Assembly (NCBI RefSeq): GCF_000381365.1 | Contig: NZ_KB905466.1 | Coordinates: 1,362,693 to 1,426,692, forward strand | From: Bacteroides salyersiae WAL 10018 = DSM 18765 = JCM 12988 | GTDB lineage: Bacteria; Bacteroidota; Bacteroidia; Bacteroidales; Bacteroidaceae | Length of the DNA stretch: 64,000 nt | Direction: 5' to 3' | Part shown: positions 62,463 to 64,000 of the stretch, in pieces | Position numbering within the stretch: the stretch's first letter is position 1 | Layout of the letters: each line of letters opens with the position of its first letter | The notes under the pieces: model-generated | What the model saw: the letters and a program-made list of their open reading frames with translations, nothing else | Told to the model about the DNA's origin: nothing | The model's database searches: none | Position numbers and translations under genes: made by a program

Positions 62463-63079
62463 ACCCCACCTCCTTCTACCATTTCCTTCTGAAAGGCTTG
62501 CATCTCACGATAAAGGATAACGGTTGCTTCAAAGTTACCATAGCGAACGCGAAGAAAACGATTGGTCAATTCACGGAAAGGAGTCTTCAGGGTGTCAATC
62601 TTTATTTCATAAATATACTCGGTCGGCGTCTTATAAGGTTGCCAGTCTATTTTCCCGGCGTCACTCAAAAACTTCAAGGTCTGAAGATAAAGCAGTCTCA
62701 CTGCTTCCCGGTAATCATTGCGGAAAACGGCCGCGTCTATCTCTTTCTGAAAATCCACGCCATAGATGGTATCCTCCTCCACCCCGTAGGACAAAGTTCT
62801 TTTCGAACGCATAAACAGTTCCGGACGCTTCTTATAGATAAACCAGACAATCAATAATAGCGCAACGACAAACAACGCAACCAAGATCGTTTCCGTATAT
62901 TTTTCAGCAAATGTGCTACCGAATATTTTCTGCAACAACTTACCCAACCACAAATTAAGCCACGCAATGAGATCGAACTCAGGCGTGATTAATTCACGGT
63001 TATAATCATACTCCGGTTGACCTTGCCAATAGGCAACGGTGAGCGAATCATAAACGATCGTATCGGCTGGTGCAGTCAT
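62459..63079 (-). CDS. DUF4129 domain membrane protein
   Basis: A 206-residue protein. An N-terminal region probably outside the membrane carries W-L-N-L-W-L-G-K-L-L-Q; a membrane helix follows at about 67-85 (V-A-L-F-V-V-A-L-L-L-I-V-W), and the C-terminal DUF4129 domain has A-V-R-L-L-Y-L-Q-T-L-K-F-L and P-T-E-Y. DUF4129 proteins often occur with MoxR/DUF58 or transglutaminase proteins; the function is not known. It overlaps the DUF4350 gene by 4 bases and starts 12 bases after the upstream gene. Confidence 0.85.
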   Translation of the reverse strand: MTAPADTIVYDSLTVAYWQGQPEYDYNRELITPEFDLIAWLNLWLGKLLQKIFGSTFAEKYTETILVALFVVALLLIVWFIYKKRPELFMRSKRTLSYGVEEDTIYGVDFQKEIDAAVFRNDYREAVRLLYLQTLKFLSDAGKIDWQPYKTPTEYIYEIKIDTLKTPFRELTNRFLRVRYGNFEATVILYREMQAFQKEMVEGGGV

Positions 63080-63091
63080 CCGATCGTACTA

Positions 63092-64000
63092 TCAAAGATT
63101 ATCGAAATTATCAATGTCTTCTTCCACAGAAACACTGTCCACCACTTCGGAAGCATGTCCGTATTGATAAGCCAGGCCGATAATGGTGAATATGGTAGAA
63201 AGATACATTCCGAAAGCCTGTAGAATCCCCATTAAATAGAGGAAGAAATTATAAACGGGAGAGATGGTAACCGCACTTCCACTATCACTCATAGCGAAAA
63301 AGTATTTCACAATAGTAGCCACATACCAAGGCAGCATTGTGATACCTTGCAGGATACCGCCAATCAATCCCATTATCAAAGCAATGAGAAAAACACCGCC
63401 CCAAGTCGCAAATCCTAAACGGTACGTCTTTTTGAATGCTTCCCAGATACCGATATTTTCAAATAAATAAATCGGCGAAAACAAAGACAGAGGAATCACA
63501 CAAGCCACCAGCATCGGAAGAGTGAGAATCAAGGTGAAAGGAGTAAGAGCGGCCAACAACCCCATAACCACACATAGGATAATCATTATCAATATACCGA
63601 ACAAGGTAAGTTTCAACAACCGGCCCACATTTTTAAACAACAGAGATTTCAAAGAAGAAAGGGTAACTCCTTCCAAGCGCTCTTCACGTTCATTGTAGGT
63701 CTTGATCAGTGCATAAACCAGTGAGGTAAGGATAACAGAGCCGATGAGGTAACAAATTATAGTCAATCCGTAATTCACCCAGAACATCGTTCCGAAATCT
63801 GCCAAAGGATTGGCAGCGCCGGCCTTAACCCCCATCGTGATACCCATAGAGCCATTCATCAGCCCATTCAGGCTCAATGCCTGAATCAGACACAAGGGCA
63901 ATATCAGATACGTGGCAAACTTGAACAAAGGTTTCCAGTTCTCCTTTATAAAATCAAATGAAGCGTTCATCTTATCCCCGAAAGAACGCTTTACATACAT
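63092..64000 (-). CDS. Multi-pass membrane protein, start at window edge
   Basis: 302 residues are visible. There are about six hydrophobic segments (around residues 27-45, 71-95, 112-135, 140-160, 195-220 and 250-275). The N-terminus M-Y-V-K-R-S-F-G-D-K and the E-N-W-K-P-L-F-K motif are typical of Bacteroidetes proteins leading a MoxR-DUF58 operon. The fold is probably DUF975-like or glycerophosphoryl-diester-like membrane bundles, but I do not recognise it firmly. The ATG is the last three bases of the window, so the true start could lie beyond. Confidence 0.75.
   Translation of the reverse strand: MYVKRSFGDKMNASFDFIKENWKPLFKFATYLILPLCLIQALSLNGLMNGSMGITMGVKAGAANPLADFGTMFWVNYGLTIICYLIGSVILTSLVYALIKTYNEREERLEGVTLSSLKSLLFKNVGRLLKLTLFGILIMIILCVVMGLLAALTPFTLILTLPMLVACVIPLSLFSPIYLFENIGIWEAFKKTYRLGFATWGGVFLIALIMGLIGGILQGITMLPWYVATIVKYFFAMSDSGSAVTISPVYNFFLYLMGILQAFGMYLSTIFTIIGLAYQYGHASEVVDSVSVEEDIDNFDNL

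Noticed and set aside
1..64000. Insertion sequences, prophage or conjugative elements
   Set aside because: No transposase, integrase, relaxase or phage gene was seen in any frame.

Overview
The window is a continuous stretch of chromosome from a gut-type Bacteroides (order Bacteroidales). The evidence is the gene families (SusC/SusD pair, ECF sigma/FecR pair, NigD-like lipoprotein, DUF3822, DUF5683, DUF4625, PorX and SprE/PorW homologues), the lipoprotein signals, and -7 boxes of the form TAnnTTTG before many genes, with few Shine-Dalgarno sites. I cannot name the species. Gene order from lpxB to the mannosidase locus resembles what I recall of Bacteroides thetaiotaomicron around BT3983-BT4004, but the endoglycosidase differs.

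Layout. 0-3.2 kb: 3' end of cdsA, then nigD-like, lpxB and surE on the minus strand. 3.5-9.7 kb: a plus-strand run of parA, parB, DUF5683, a LysM lytic transglycosylase and spoT/rsh. 9.7-13.8 kb: a MerR regulator and an M23 peptidase, divergent from alaS. 14.0-32.9 kb: a polysaccharide utilization locus for high-mannose N-glycans. It holds two GH92 alpha-mannosidases flanking an ECF sigma/anti-sigma pair, a SusC with an STN signalling domain, SusD, a very large GH85 endo-beta-N-acetylglucosaminidase ending in a type IX (Por) sorting tail, and a SusB-like GH97. The model is: GH85 releases the glycan from protein at the surface, SusCD imports it, GH92 and GH97 enzymes trim it, and SusC occupancy is signalled through FecR to the sigma factor.

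33-46 kb: housekeeping and envelope genes (RecD-like helicase, DUF3822, rsmD, cardiolipin synthase, an outer-membrane barrel protein, aroB), then an AraC regulator with a large sensor kinase. 46.6-49.8 kb: tRNA-Pro(GGG) and a three-gene metal-uptake-like operon (His/Cys-rich small protein, ZnuD-like TonB receptor, His-rich DUF4625 lipoprotein). 50-58.2 kb: aroA, a metal ABC permease, SprE/PorW-like TPR lipoprotein, PorX, tsaE and an Imm17-like membrane protein. 58.5-64 kb: a minus-strand operon of DUF58, MoxR, DUF4350, DUF4129 and a membrane protein.

The least ordinary signals are: (1) a 35-bp near-perfect inverted repeat made of 8-bp units inside the 5' end of the PorW/SprE-like gene; (2) a regular 23-bp array of GRAAC-N5-GTTTC dyads before susC; (3) a family of short-period degenerate arrays concentrated at gene junctions from 52.6 to 61.2 kb; (4) type IX secretion pieces (a sorting tail, PorX, PorW) in a lineage that I recall as normally lacking a complete type IX system; and (5) a perfect 17-bp palindrome before GH97.
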